Positions 13,501 to 24,289 of a DNA stretch of 64,000 nt are shown here, one piece after another (the stretch's first letter is position 1; the number at the start of each line of letters is the position of its first letter). Source of the stretch: Steinernema hermaphroditum (Eukaryota > Nematoda > Chromadorea > Rhabditida > Steinernematidae). The position numbers and the translations under genes were made by a program. Location: the NCBI GenBank assembly GCA_030435675.1, contig CM059623.1:5668012-5732011 (forward strand), read 5' to 3'. The notes beneath the pieces are model-generated. The model was not told the origin of the DNA. It did no database searches and worked only from the letters and a program-made list of their open reading frames with translations.

Positions 13501-14354
13501 TGCAACTCGACTCAACTGGAAGGCGGAAGGAGGACGTCCTCTGGGACTCCGAAGTGCGTCGGACGCCTGCAGGGGACAGGTGCTTCGGCCGGAAAGCGGC
13601 ACGAGGAAGAATGCGTAGCTAGCGGATAGCGGATATATATGGAAGTGACCTTCGGGGACGTGGTAGGTGGGAGAAGTGGCGTGGCGCTTGAGTGATGGCC
13701 GTTCCAGGAAGGCTAAACAGGTCAGGCCTAGAAACCGCCGAGAATCTCTGAAAGTGCGCACGTGTTCGCGCCGAAATGAACGCCTGAGTGGCCGAGGTCC
13801 CTCGGGAGTCGGCCTTTGATCGATCAAACAAAAAAAATGATTAAGCCTCGAAAGTGCAATGTTTCTCGGAAGGAATAATTAAGAAGTCAGAAGTCGAAAA
13901 TCACAAATGAAGGAATAAAGGACGAGCGCTGAGTCACCTCGAGACGTAGAAGATGGCACCACTGGCTTGCAGGGAGCCCGGGATTTAATTGAAGACGCGG
14001 GCTGCCCGAGGGAATGTGTTTTGCTCGGAGAGGCGCCACGCGCAACATCTCTGCAGATCCCTGCAGAGCTGAATTGCCAATTAGAGCTACCGGGGAAGAA
14101 GCACGACCAGACGCGAGACTGGACTGTCTCTATCCAAAAAGACGTCTTGCAGGGGATGTAGACATTGCAGTCGGTTGTTCATGTCTACATGTGCGTTCTT
14201 CTCGGATGGTGTTAAAAGTAAACCTTTTTTTAGAACCATGTGACTTCTAGAACGAGCGCGTCCCATCACCGCAGCCCTCTTACACGTCTTAGACGCCCTT
14301 CTTCAATTCAGCATTGCTTGGACGACAGAGATGGCAATAAACGAAAATCCCTGA
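4572..14354. other. Long non-coding stretch upstream of the tbc-8-like gene
   Basis: About 9.8 kb in which no frame shows family motifs, codon bias and joinable splice sites together. The open frames here are short, overlap on both strands and look like random opening in GC-rich DNA. The stretch may hold distal 5' exons, promoters or enhancers of the minus-strand RUN-TBC gene. Visible structure is limited to dispersed TACGGTA/TACCGTA heptamers, which are densest at 1.5-5.1 kb, an inverted repeat near 13.3 kb, and a short AT-rich run with repeated CTTAATTA at about 13,430-13,470. No tRNA or transposon was recognised. Confidence 0.5.
13316..13398. repeat. Perfect 13-bp inverted repeat with about 55-nt loop
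   Basis: AGGGGGTGAGGGG near 13,317 is repeated inverted as CCCCTCACCCCCT near 13,386. Such a G-rich stem could form a hairpin in RNA or cruciform DNA. No coding context surrounds it and no function is assigned. Confidence 0.4.
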
Positions 14355-14360
14355 TTTATT
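14355..14360 (-). terminator. Poly(A) signal of the cdc-25-like gene
   Basis: AATAAA on the minus strand, 43 nt after the stop codon at 14,405-14,403. Confidence 0.7.
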
Positions 14361-14402
14361 CAAAGTAAAGCAACGTAAATACGATTCCTACATTACACAA
14401 GT

Positions 14403-15767
14403 TCAGAACGCCGGACCGGTGACATCGAAGGAGAGCTGGCCAGAACAGAAGGGCGCTTTCGGCTTTTTGGCGATCGGCTGAAATGGAAGACGTTAGTCAC
14501 AATTCGCGGCGTGAACATGGCATACCGAACTCCGACTTTGGTGCCGAGATATGGGAGACCCGGATAGGGTGACGTCCAGTTCCGAGCTAATGCTCTGGCA
14601 GTAACTGACGCGCTCGTGCGGGGTATAGTAATCTGAAGCTTGCGATCGGAACGTCAGGCGCTTGGAAGTGAACACCGAAGAAGACTTCGAGCGGTGGAAA
14701 GACATGCGGCGAAGATGATCTCGGAAGCGCGGATCGTCCATCTGAACATAGTCCATCGGTTCGCAGAGCTTCTGAAATGGTCCGTTTCAGATGCGTAAAG
14801 AAGAGGTTCGGCTCGCCTGGTTGTCGGGATTCTTGAAGAAGTTGTTGTACCCGCGGTCTAGCACATATATTTCAGGGTATTCGACATATGGATAGTTTTC
14901 GGCATTCCTGTTCCGGTCCAACTCTCGTAACTTGTGCGCCATGGACGGCCCGCGCTTCTGCGAGAACTCGCAGTAGAAGATGGGTATTAGCGATCGCATC
15001 TTAGCTGCTCGTTCTATGTCTAGCGGGAAGAATACGCCCTCGATTTTCGCGGGATCGAAATGATTCGTAGCGTTCTAGAACGATCAAAGTTAGAGCTGAG
15101 TGATCACTGCGAGCGCACAAGAATATGTCCGCGAGTATATTCGTATTCATATCGACAATCCACTAAGTAGTACTTATTGGCAAATTCTTCCTCGTTGAGC
15201 GTGAGGATCAGCTCGGCCAAGGTCGCGCCGGATATACTTCGAAATGCACCAGAAGGCACCTGTGGACACGGAACCGCCGGGAGGTGATAGTGCTAAACGC
15301 GGACACATCAAGTAGCGCGGGGAACGTGCGTCGTACCGTGGACATGGAATAGTCGCGAGCAAGAGCTAGCATGCCCGTCGACATTATGCGCTTGACAGGC
15401 TCCCCGCGATCGAAATCATCCTAAACGGTCAGAGATGGTCAGAGAAAAGCGGAGAACGTGCACCCACATTTCTGGACTTCTTGTTGCTCCGGTTGTCATC
15501 TCCGAAAAGACTTGTCGTTCGGTTTCGCTTCCGGGTTGTGTTGTCGCAGAGAGGAGCCAACGGCGCCGACCGGCGAGGCACTTTCGGAGTGGCAGCGTCG
15601 AACGACGGTATCCCGAGTCCGAGGACTACTTCCGAGCACGTTGAGTTGGTGTCCTCGAGAAAGACGCTGTCTTCTCCTAGGCGGAACGGCGACGTTGTCG
15701 GAAAGGAGCTGACATTGGAGACGTCCGACGCCAGCTGGAATCGTTTGCTAAGGCTTCCCCTGGACAT
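14403..15767 (-). CDS. cdc-25: Cdc25-type dual-specificity phosphatase
   Basis: Six exons, all in phase 0: 15767-15468, 15420-15337, 15259-15119, 15074-14817, 14771-14526, 14477-14403, giving 367 aa. The first 100 residues are a Ser/Thr-rich N-terminus, presumably regulatory. The rhodanese-like catalytic domain follows, with LVDCRYEYEYTRGHI early and the active-site loop FYCEFSQKRGPSM in exon 4 (Cys and Arg of CX5R both present), then YPEIYVLDRGYNNFF and KLCEPMDYVQM. Cdc25 enzymes dephosphorylate the inhibitory Thr/Tyr of cyclin-dependent kinases and drive cell-cycle entry. Odd points: the usual His before the catalytic Cys is Tyr, and the fourth intron (14,816-14,772) begins with GC rather than GT, since reading through it meets an in-frame stop. 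Which C. elegans cdc-25 paralogue is closest cannot be decided here. Confidence 0.9.
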
Positions 15768-16031
15768 TTGCTTTGCCGACTTCGAAAGGACGCACTGAGG
15801 CTGCGGTGCGTCGCCGCAAACCCTACAGTCACCGCGCGGGATATGTCTATTTGGGATCGTTTTGAGACCGTTCGATTTAACGCCTATCGATGAACCCCGG
15901 TTTAGAGACGCGCGCAGCGCAGAGAAAACGCCAGTAAATTCGATCAGTTCAGTTCACTGTGCACGCATGTGATGGACGGCTTGTCCAATGCCGTTCTCGA
16001 AGTGTTCCCTGTTTGTGTGATTCAGAGCAAC
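15768..16031. other. Gap between cdc-25-like start and Skp1-related 3' end
   Basis: Both neighbouring genes are on the minus strand. The gap contains the presumed cdc-25 promoter. A CCTCAG acceptor-like site lies about 31 nt before the cdc-25 ATG and could take a spliced leader. Nothing else is recognised. Confidence 0.4.
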
Positions 16032-16037
16032 TTTATT
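16032..16037 (-). terminator. Poly(A) signal of the Skp1-related gene
   Basis: AATAAA on the minus strand about 41 nt beyond the stop codon of the Skp1-related gene. Confidence 0.65.
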
Positions 16038-16077
16038 ATGCTTTCTAGATTTTAAAACGGATCAACAAAGAACGTCT

Positions 16078-16539
16078 TCAGTTTGCCACTCTCTTGCCCA
16101 TGTTCAGGACTTTCCCGATGGCCTCGGGAGTGCTGTTGTTGTCATTGATGAGGTTGGCGATGAACTTGATGAGCTGATCGAAGAACGTAGGGATGTCGAG
16201 GTAGTTGGCGGTGATCAACAACTTGGCGACGTCGTCGATGTGCATCGCCTGGAACATCTTGCGGTCGTCCTCGGGGATGTCGAGGTTGAAGCGGTTCCTG
16301 GCGCGCTCCTCATCGTCGACATCCGCGTCCGTTCGATGGCGCTCGAGCCACTTGATGATCATGCGGAGATGCTCCGCCGAGCAGTTGGGGATGGGAATCG
16401 GCTCCAGCTTCGTGTCCTCCTCGAGGCCGAGATTCACGAGGACGTCCCGGATGGTGAGGCTCTTCATGATGAGCGTCTGCTCGACAGAGACCGTCGTCCC
16501 TTCCTTCGTCACGAGGTCGATCTTCCTGGTCATCTCCAT
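16078..16539 (-). CDS. Skp1-related protein (SCF ubiquitin ligase adaptor family)
   Basis: Single-exon gene of 153 aa starting at ATG 16,539; a TTTCAG site 7 nt upstream could accept a spliced leader. The N-terminal BTB/POZ-like fold is seen in the run from IDLVTKEGTTVSVEQ through IPIPNCSAEHLRMIIKWLE, and the dimerisation part in DVAKLLITANYLDIPTFFDQ and TPEAIGKVLNMGK. Skp1 links cullin-1 to F-box proteins, and nematodes carry expanded skr families. The protein ends soon after GKVLNMGK and lacks the Skp1 C-terminal helices with the WCE-type motif that help hold the F-box, so F-box binding may be altered. A 3' intron rescuing the missing end was not found. Confidence 0.88.
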   Translation of the reverse strand: MEMTRKIDLVTKEGTTVSVEQTLIMKSLTIRDVLVNLGLEEDTKLEPIPIPNCSAEHLRMIIKWLERHRTDADVDDEERARNRFNLDIPEDDRKMFQAMHIDDVAKLLITANYLDIPTFFDQLIKFIANLINDNNSTPEAIGKVLNMGKRVAN

Positions 16540-17046
16540 GGGCCTCTGAAATGGTCTGTCCTATCGTGGTTTGTTCTTGCTCTTTAAAGGACGTGATGTG
16601 TGTAAAATTGCACATTTGTTCCCGTTTTGATCCTATGCCTCTTTGATTACGGTAGCTACTGTAAGTGTCGTGGTGGGACGCAGAAAAGAGGGCTGGAGCG
16701 TTCCAACCGCCCCTCGACAGTCGATCGCTTCAAATGAACGCCTCTCCAAACCTATTCGTCCATGCTGTCTCTTGCAGATAGCATGGGTGGTCAGAGGGTT
16801 TGCAGCAGGCCAGCGTTGACCGTTTCCACCGAGGCGACGGCGACGTCCTTCTCCCCTCCGAGTGCTCTCATCCTCTTCTTTTCGAGCAAAACCAATTTTT
16901 TCGTCACTTCCGCCTCCTCTCACCTGCCAAGGCCGCCGTCAGTCCTGCACACTTCTCGGCCGCTCCAGCGTCTCCTTTGCAGACAAACGCGCCTCCAGAC
17001 AGCTGCCTCCTTCCGCGCCTCATTCTCTTCGCCCGCTCGGCCGAAG
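16540..17046. promoter_or_regulatory. Divergent upstream region of the Skp1-related and SSP genes
   Basis: About 500 bp between two genes transcribed away from each other. It should hold both promoters. An ATTACGGTAGCTACTGTAAG cluster of the dispersed heptamer lies at about 16,647-16,666. No TATA box can be assigned confidently. Confidence 0.4.
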
Positions 17047-17414
17047 ATGGTCATCGCTTTGGATCCGTCCACCTGTCAGGTAGTGCCCACGGTCGCGCAT
17101 TCCTAATTGCCTCCTTGCAGGTGCCCGCCTCGGGCGGCAACTCGCTGCACCAGATCGTCAACCAGGGCGCCTCCCGACTCGCCTTCAAAGTTAAAAGCTC
17201 CAACAACGCGCAGTACCGTATCAAGGCGGTCTATGGATTCGTCTCCGAAGGCGCCAGGACGCCGATAGAAGTGATCCGCCACCCTGGCCCGCCCAAGGAG
17301 GACAAGCTCGTCGTGCAGTTCGCGGAAGTGCCTCCGGAGGAGACGGACCCGCGAGCGCCGTTCCTTGCCGGGGCAGCGCAGGGTGAAGTGATCATGACGT
17401 TGAGCGCCGTCTGA
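17047..17414 (+). CDS. Sperm-specific MSP-domain protein, SSP class
   Basis: Two exons, 17047-17079 and 17121-17414, encode 108 aa. The short intron (41 nt) ends in TTGCAG. The sequence follows the nematode SSP pattern closely: an N-terminal Asp-Pro segment, then ASGGNSLHQIVN, SRLAFKVKSSNN, VYGFVSEGART, VQFAEVPPEETDPRAPF and GEVIMTL, which build the immunoglobulin-like MSP fold. It is about 20 residues shorter than the cytoskeletal major sperm proteins. SSP proteins are small soluble proteins made during spermatogenesis; their precise role is not settled. This is the strongest single marker that the genome is a nematode. AATAAA follows at 17,436-17,441. Confidence 0.92.
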
Positions 17415-17435
17415 GTGTTTGTGTAGATTCCGTCG

Positions 17436-17441
17436 AATAAA
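17436..17441 (+). terminator. Poly(A) signal of the SSP gene
   Basis: AATAAA 22 nt after the stop codon. Confidence 0.7.
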
Positions 17442-17688
17442 CAGATCGGAGAGGACCGCCTCCCTGCCCCTCCGACCCATAATAATCACATTTGGGCGCG
17501 CGGCAATTACGCGTCGCGCATTCTGACAAAAACGGCGACAAACAATAAGAGCGCTGCGGTGCAATGTCGAGGTAATTATCCGGCGGCCACTTCCACCTCA
17601 TTCGCCTCTCGCGCATCGGCGCCGGAAGCCTCCCACCGACCGACCGCCTGAGTGGATTACCTCGACTTTCCTTGATGGTCGAAGAAGC

Positions 17689-20600
17689 ATGGCGCTGATG
17701 CGGTCGACGTCCGATCCGCACCTCGAGGCGCCCCCCGACGACGGCGCCCTCGGCTCCGACGACCTCCAGATCCACCGCGAGTACCTCAAGACGTGGACCA
17801 AGTTCGCCACCCTCGGCAACGTGAGTTCCTCTGACTCGGCCTTCACAGCCACCCTTCTCCAGAAGAAAAAGCCGAAGATCGAACGCCTGACGGCGCGGAA
17901 GAAGCATCAGTGGCTTCGGGAGACGGAGACTAACGGCTTCATGCGTCTCTTCACGCCCTCCGGCGACCGCTCCCTCGCCTACCCCCTCTCCCTGGACACC
18001 ACCGCTGCCGAGATCTGCACCTCTTTCGGCTTCCAGAACCTCTACCTCCAGATCGGGAATCTGCACATCAGGTACTGCCGCATCGAGACCCTCGACTTCG
18101 ACGCCTTCCAGCTGCCTCCCCGCCGACGCGCGCCCCCTGTACATCCAGAACGAAATCCTGCTCAACCTCGGCTACGCCTCCCTGGCGGACTGCCTCGAGC
18201 TGGGAGACGCGGCGCACCTCCGCTTCGTCTTCGCCTTCTTCATGGGGCGTCCCGAGTTCGCCTACGACAACGCCCTCTCCGCCGACCTGCTCGTCGCCAA
18301 CTGCTTCGTCCGCAAAGGGAAGCTCCTGCAACGATGGGTGCGGCGCCGCTGCATCCTCTACAACGGCACCATCCGTATCGAGTCGGAGAAGGAGGCCGAC
18401 GAGATGCTGCTCCTCAGCAGCTACCGCATCGAGATCGCCGAGTGCAGCCGTGGCAGGTACCTCCGTCTCTCCGACAGCAACCAGCAGATCTGCATCGGCT
18501 TCGACAACATGGCCGACCTCAGCCAGTGGACTTCGCGCGCCCTCCAGTGCCAGATGGTGCCCCACTGCGATCTCAGCGACAAGCACCTCCTCTTCCTCCC
18601 GGACCAGCTATTCTCCGTCGGAAGCCAGCGCATGATCACCTCGCTGAATCTGAGGAGGAACTCGCTGATGTCGAAGCCCTCCTCCAAGGCGGTCAGTCCT
18701 ACTCTCCCCTCGGGAATCTACGCTGCCCCTTTCAGCCCCTGAACCCGATCATCGGTTGGCTGGACGACCTGACGCGCTTTCAGTCCGTCCGCGTGCTCAA
18801 CCTCGCCGACAACGCCCTCCGCGTCTTCCCCGCGGCGCTCACTGAGATGACCGCCGTCCAAGAACTCGTCCTCTGCGGGAACCGCATCTCCGTCGTCCCT
18901 CCGAGCATCCGCCTCATGGCCAAGTAGGTCCCACCCCTCTCCCTCTCACAGCCCTCCCCTCCCAGTTTGAACCTCCTGAACCTGTCTAACAACTGGCTCA
19001 CTACCGTACCCTCCACGTTAGCGGACTGCACGCTCCTCTCTTCGCTCGATCTGAGCTTCAACCGCATCGAGGAGGTGCCCGAGGCGCTGTTCCGAATGGC
19101 GCGTCTCAAGAACTGGGACCTCGCGGGCAACGCCCTCTCCAGCGGCGCCCTCCAGACGATCAGCAACGCTCCGGTCCAGCGCCTTGACCTCCGCTTGAAC
19201 CGCCTTGTCGACCCTCTGCGACTCACCTCCTTCTCCCTGGGCGCCCTCACCTGCCTCGACCTCCGACAAAGCGGCAAGGTTGGAGAGATCGACTTCAGCA
19301 ACCTCCCCTCCCTCCAGGCGAGTCGTCTTTGTGTGTGGTCCCTCTAGCCTACTACAGGTTCTCCACTGCGAGCACCTCGACTTGGACACGCTGCAGGTGA
19401 ACGGCACCAACCTGCGCGCCCTTTACGCCGACCACAACCGCCTTGACCAGATCGTGGTCATGCCTGTGCCCATGCACCTCAACGTCTACAGCGTCGCCTA
19501 CAATCGCTTCGAGACCCTCCCCGAGTGGCTCACTGAGCTGCCGCACGTCGTCACCATCTCAGCGCACCACAACCGCCTCCAGTACCTTCCCCATAGGATC
19601 CTGATGAACGTCTCGCGGCTGAAGAACCTCTTCGTCAACGACAACTGCCTCCGGAAGCTGCCGGACAGCATCGAGAACTGCGCCCTCGAGGTGCTGAACG
19701 TACAGAACAACCAGATCGAGTACCTCCCCAACGAGCTGCTCAAGACGGCGCACCGTCTGCGCCACCTCAACGCCACCAACAACCTGCTGACTTCGCTCCC
19801 ACCCGCCAACTCCCTCTCCGACCTCAACAAGCTCTACACTCTCCGCCTCGCCTCCAACCAGCTCACCGAGTCCGCTGTCTCCGTCGTCGTCGCCTGCCGG
19901 CGCCTCCGTATCCTCGACCTCTCCAACAACCAGCTCCGCTTCTTCAACGACAGCGCCCTCTCTCGGCTCTCCTTCCTCGAGGAGGTCAATCTCAGCTGCA
20001 ACCTCCTCACCTCCCTCCCCTCTGACTTCGCCCAGATGCCCGCCCTCCAGATCGTCCGCGCCCACTCAAACCGCATCGAGACCGTCCCCAACCTCGCCGC
20101 CTCGACCTCCCTGAAGGTAGTTGGCGCTGCGGGTGGCCCCTCCACGCTCGCTTTGCAGCTCATAGACCTCTCCAACAACTGCCTCGACCGGGTGAACATC
20201 GACTACTGTATCTCCCCGACCCTTCAGTGCCTCGACGTGACGTGCAATCCGTTTTGCGAGGAGCAGGAGCGTCCGGTGGCACTGCTGGGGTAGGCCTTCA
20301 AGAAGCCGAGCACTTCTAAGCGCCTTTTTAGGGATAGTCGTGCGCTCTCGATCGTCGAAGTCTCCAAGCGGAATCTCGTGGCCGACGTGGAGTACGGTTA
20401 CAGCGAGACTTCCGGGCACCGTTCTAAGTGAGTCTCCAGGTGAACCATAGCAAAAAAAGCCCTGGCGATCTTTTCCCTTTACATTGCCTCCTCAGATACC
20501 GTAGTTCCCTCCTGAACCCATCACATCCTAGGCTCTGCATCCGGCAGATTCGCCCGAAGGACCGCACGAACGTCGTCTTCGCGATCGTCGATGCCGGCTC

Positions 20601-21864
20601 GAGCTTCGAGATCGCCGAGGTGGTGCACAGCAAACTTTCCTACTTCCTCGAGCTCTTCTCCGACGACCGAAGCGTCGAGAGCCTCGGCAAGGCGATCCTG
20701 CGCACCCACGAGCACCTGGGGGCGCAGGGCGAGCGCCTCGGCGCCAGCGTCCTCGCCCTCCGCGTCTCCGAGCGGCGTCTTCTGTGCGCCCACTCGGGCC
20801 ACGTGGGCGCCCTTCTGGCGCGTCGGGACCGGAGGCTCGCCAGACTGGCGCGCGAGAGGCACCTCTTCGAGGAAAGCGAGTATGAGCGCGTCCGGAGGGC
20901 CAACGCCATCCTGACGCAGGACAACCGGATCAACGGCATCTCCGCCAGCAGCACCTCCGTCGGCTTCTCCTTCCTCTACCCGGCGGTCCTCCCGAGCCCT
21001 TCGAGGTTCTCCCTGGAGCTCGACGGCTCCGAGGACTTCGTCGTCATCGCCTCCCAGGCCCTCTGGCTATTTCTCGACGACGAAACGGTCGCCGAGACTG
21101 TTCGCAGCTCTGTCAACGCCCAGCAGGCGGCCAAACGGCTCCAGGACCTCGCGCAGGCCTACGAGCACCTCGGAAACCTCAGCGTCCTCGTGGTGAAGTT
21201 CTTGAGCCACATGATGCCCGAGTTCGCCTTCAACTCTCCCGGAAACCGGGACCAGGAGGAGCTCTACGCGATGCCCAACGTTATCCAGGTGAGACATTTC
21301 TCCAACCGCGCATCCCTGAGTCTTCCAGAGTCCCCAGTCGTCCGGCGAGGACCACACGCTGCGAAACATAGAGGAGCGCCTGGACCAGATCAGCCTGGCG
21401 ATCAACAAGATCGAGGACGAGGCGAACGCCAGTCGCTTCCGGAACTCCCTCGTGCGGCGGAGCGCGAGAAAAAGCGTCCGGCGACTCAAGGAGCACCACT
21501 CCATCGACTCCAGGTAGCCTCGCCCTCCCCCGCTCATCTACCTTATCCCAGACAGAGTCTCCTCTGCGCGGTGGACACCTCTTGCAGCAGCAGCGTCTAC
21601 GCGCCCATTAGCACTCCGCGGAGTTCGGTGCCGCCGCCCGACCCCCTGACCTCGAGGCGCGCCACCCCGATCTACGTCGACGGCCTCGGCGCCGAGCTCT
21701 CCGACGCGCCGACGGATGAAACCGTGGAGACGGTTGGGCGGACGAGCCTGGACCGTTTCCAGAGGGCGCGCTCCGTCGTCGCCTCGAAGCTCGCCCTCCC
21801 ACCCCAAGAGGCGCCGACGCTCCACTTCGGACGGAATCCGCAGTCGGTCTTCTTAATGAAATGA
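17689..21864 (+). CDS. PHLPP-like PH/leucine-rich-repeat/PP2C-like protein
   Basis: Eleven exons: 17689-17820, 17863-18071, 18112-18691, 18736-18923, 18966-19317, 19358-20116, 20159-20289, 20332-20427, 20532-21288, 21329-21513, 21552-21864, giving 1,233 aa. Domain order is an N-terminal ubiquitin/RA-like segment, a PH domain (KGKLLQRWVRRRCILYNGTI to MADLSQWTSRALQCQM), about 20 leucine-rich repeats (LNLSNNWLTTVPSTL, LDLSNNQLRFF), then a PP2C-like domain and a Ser/Arg-rich tail. PHLPP phosphatases dephosphorylate Akt and PKC at membranes. The PP2C signature is degenerate here: AIVDAGSS stands where DG plus further metal ligands are expected, and ASQALW replaces the last Asp motif, so activity is doubtful. 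The intron 19,318-19,357 starts with GC. Reading-frame continuity fixes all other junctions. Confidence 0.87.
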
Positions 21865-21871
21865 TGCTCAG

Positions 21872-21877
21872 AATAAA
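21872..21877 (+). terminator. Poly(A) signal of the PHLPP-like gene
   Basis: AATAAA begins 8 nt after the stop codon. The MADF gene ends on the opposite strand at 21,950, so the two genes converge within 90 bp. Confidence 0.7.
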
Positions 21878-22318
21878 TCTATTCTCTTTTCCCCTACAGT
21901 ATACCAGCTCTCCCCGAGAAGGAGCGTTTACTGCTGAACAGAAACACGCTCAATGACCCTCTTCTTCGACTCCCCCGACGGTCACCTCCTTCATCCTCTC
22001 GGAAGCTTCGCTCTTCTTGGCCAGCTTGACCTCTAACACGGCGTCGACCATCGCTCCACGCAGGTCGATCTCCAGCTGCAGAAAGACTTCGACGTCGACG
22101 TCGGCGTCGGCGGCCATCTTGAGGGTGTCGACGACGTACTCCCCGAAGTGCTGCAGGCGCTGCGTGTGGAAGTCGCGTTGCGGCTTCTTCGGCGCGGGCT
22201 CCGAACTCTCCGTCGACTTATCGTCGCCCTCTTCTGCCGACAAGATGATCGAAGACGCCGGTGCTCGGGTCAGGGGTGGTGCATAGGGTCAGGGGTGCAC
22301 GGAGTGGAAGATATACTA

Positions 22319-23984
22319 CAGTGGCGGCCATATAAATAGGCGCACCCCTTAGGTAAAGTTTTCATTGCCGATTTACCCTGGATTTTAAAATGTCGACACT
22401 AAACCAATGCCACTAGCAGGTGTACAATTTATTAGGCAACAAAGTAGCTGTGTTCATTTTCCGTGCAGGACCCACCATGCAGACAGGAAATGTAATACAT
22501 TCAGCCGACTCAGATTTGGCGCGGCCATATAAATAGGCGCACCTGTTGTTCCACTATTTTCAGTGTGTTTTTTGATGAATTTTTTGCGTGGATTCGTTTT
22601 ATTCTTTATACTATGTTATTTCTGCTGTTAATCTGGTATTTAAATTATCAAGAACATCGGAAGGGGTTAACAAATCATGTCCTAAAAGGGCCTTCATACC
22701 GATACCCTAAAGAACGAGGACACTTCCAGTAAAAGAATCGCTGAGAAGATGGCAATGTCGGGGAGGAATGGACGAAACACTGTTGAGACAGCGTATAACA
22801 ACGTAGGAAACCTGGAGAGTGCCGCAGGGAAGCATAAGTCACGAAAAAGGGCTGTCCTTATCAATAGGAAGATCGCGCGGAGCTCATAGGCAGACCGAAA
22901 AAGGTCGTTTTTCTGGTGAAGTATCCAGTTTTGGCCGGGTTTTTGGGTTTAGCGTTAATGCGCGGGCTGCTCTACAACGTTTAAATGAAATAGGAGCGAC
23001 AGAAAGCGCTGTTAGCAAAAAAGTCAGACGTATCCAAAACAAACCGACAAGCCCACATGGCCTCCGCCAAGGAGCACATTGACTAGCGACCCGCAGACAA
23101 GGCCAAATTAGTGTGTTCACGGCCGAATCCACTAATATCGTCTAGTGTGGGTCGTAAGAACGTACATACGACCGTGTAGAGGAGAAGAATTCGATCCAGA
23201 ACATACGAAGGTCACAATCAAGCATGACGATGGTTCTCTGATCGTCTAGACCGCCTTTCGGCGATTCGGGATCGATCCGATTTTTCACATTGAAGGCGTT
23301 CTTGGCGGGTAGAAGCTTCTAGATTACACGGCGAGCGTGCCGCAATCATACTCATACAAAAAAACCTGACCGGGATTGGATACTTCAGCAGAAAAACGAC
23401 TTTTTTCGGTCTGCCTCCAAGATCCGCACGATATTCCCATAGATAAAGACCGTCATTTTTCGTGACTTACGCTTTCCTACGGCGCTCTTCAGGTCTCCTA
23501 CGTTATTCTACACCGTCTCCAGAGTGTTTCGTGCATTCTTTTTGAGATTGCCATTTTCGCGGCGATTCTTTTACTGGAAGTGTCCTCGTTCTTTAGGGTA
23601 TCGGTATCAAGGCCCTTTTAGGACATGATTTGTTAACCCCTTCCGATGTTCTTGATAATTTAAATACCAGATTATCAGCAGAAATAACATAGTATAAAGA
23701 ATAAAACGAATCCACGCAAAAAATTCATCAAAAAACACACTGAAAATAGTGGAACTACAGGTGCGCCTATTTATATGGCCGCGCCAAATCTGAGTCGGCT
23801 GAATGTATTACATTCCCTGTCTGCATGGTGGGTCCTGCACGGAAAATGAACACAGCTACTTTGTTGCCTAATAAATTGTACACCTGCTAGTGGCATTGGT
23901 TTAGTGTCGACATTTTAAAATCCAGGGTAAATCGGCAATGAAAACTTTACCTAAGGGGTGCGCCTATTTATATGGCCGCCACTG
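22319..23984. mobile_element. Palindromic TA-site element A with TATAAATA termini
   Basis: A 1,666-bp element flanked by TA on both sides (22,317-22,318 and 23,985-23,986). The ends read CAGTGGCGGCCATATAAATA. The outer ~420 bp of each arm are near-identical inverted copies (22,319-22,740 and 23,565-23,984); the arms then continue to about 22,950 and 23,340 at visibly lower identity. A second copy of the terminal motif (GCGCGGCCATATAAATAG) occurs about 195 bp inside each end. The core has no intact transposase, only short decayed open frames. The TA duplication points to the Tc1/mariner group. It lies at the edge of the second MADF coding piece. Confidence 0.85.
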
Positions 23985-24289
23985 TATTTCTCCTCGAGGT
24001 CGGGAGCGAGGAAGATCTTCCACTTGGGGAGGCCGACGCTCCGCTCGGCGGGTCGAAGGCGGCGCTTCTGCTTGAAGAAGGCGTCTCGGAGGTTTCTCCA
24101 CTGCTTCCTGACGTCCTCTACTGAAACAAGAGACGTTTGACGAAACATTTTGTCCGGATGACCCTTTTCTATAGGTTTAGCGACCAAACCTCGAGGAACG
24201 TCTCTCCTGGCCTATTCAGCAGTCAAAGATTACAGTCATAAAATGCACGTAAGCCGTGCGAATCCAATTAACTCATAATAGCTGCTTTC

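Noticed and set aside
16800..17414. 204-codon plus-strand frame including the SSP exon
   Set aside because: Only the part from 17,121 matches the SSP family. The upstream extension is random and ignores the good 41-nt intron that joins the ATG at 17,047.
17392..18165. 257-codon minus-strand frame opposite the PHLPP-like gene
   Set aside because: Gly/Glu/Val-rich antisense shadow of GC-rich coding exons; no motif or splice support.
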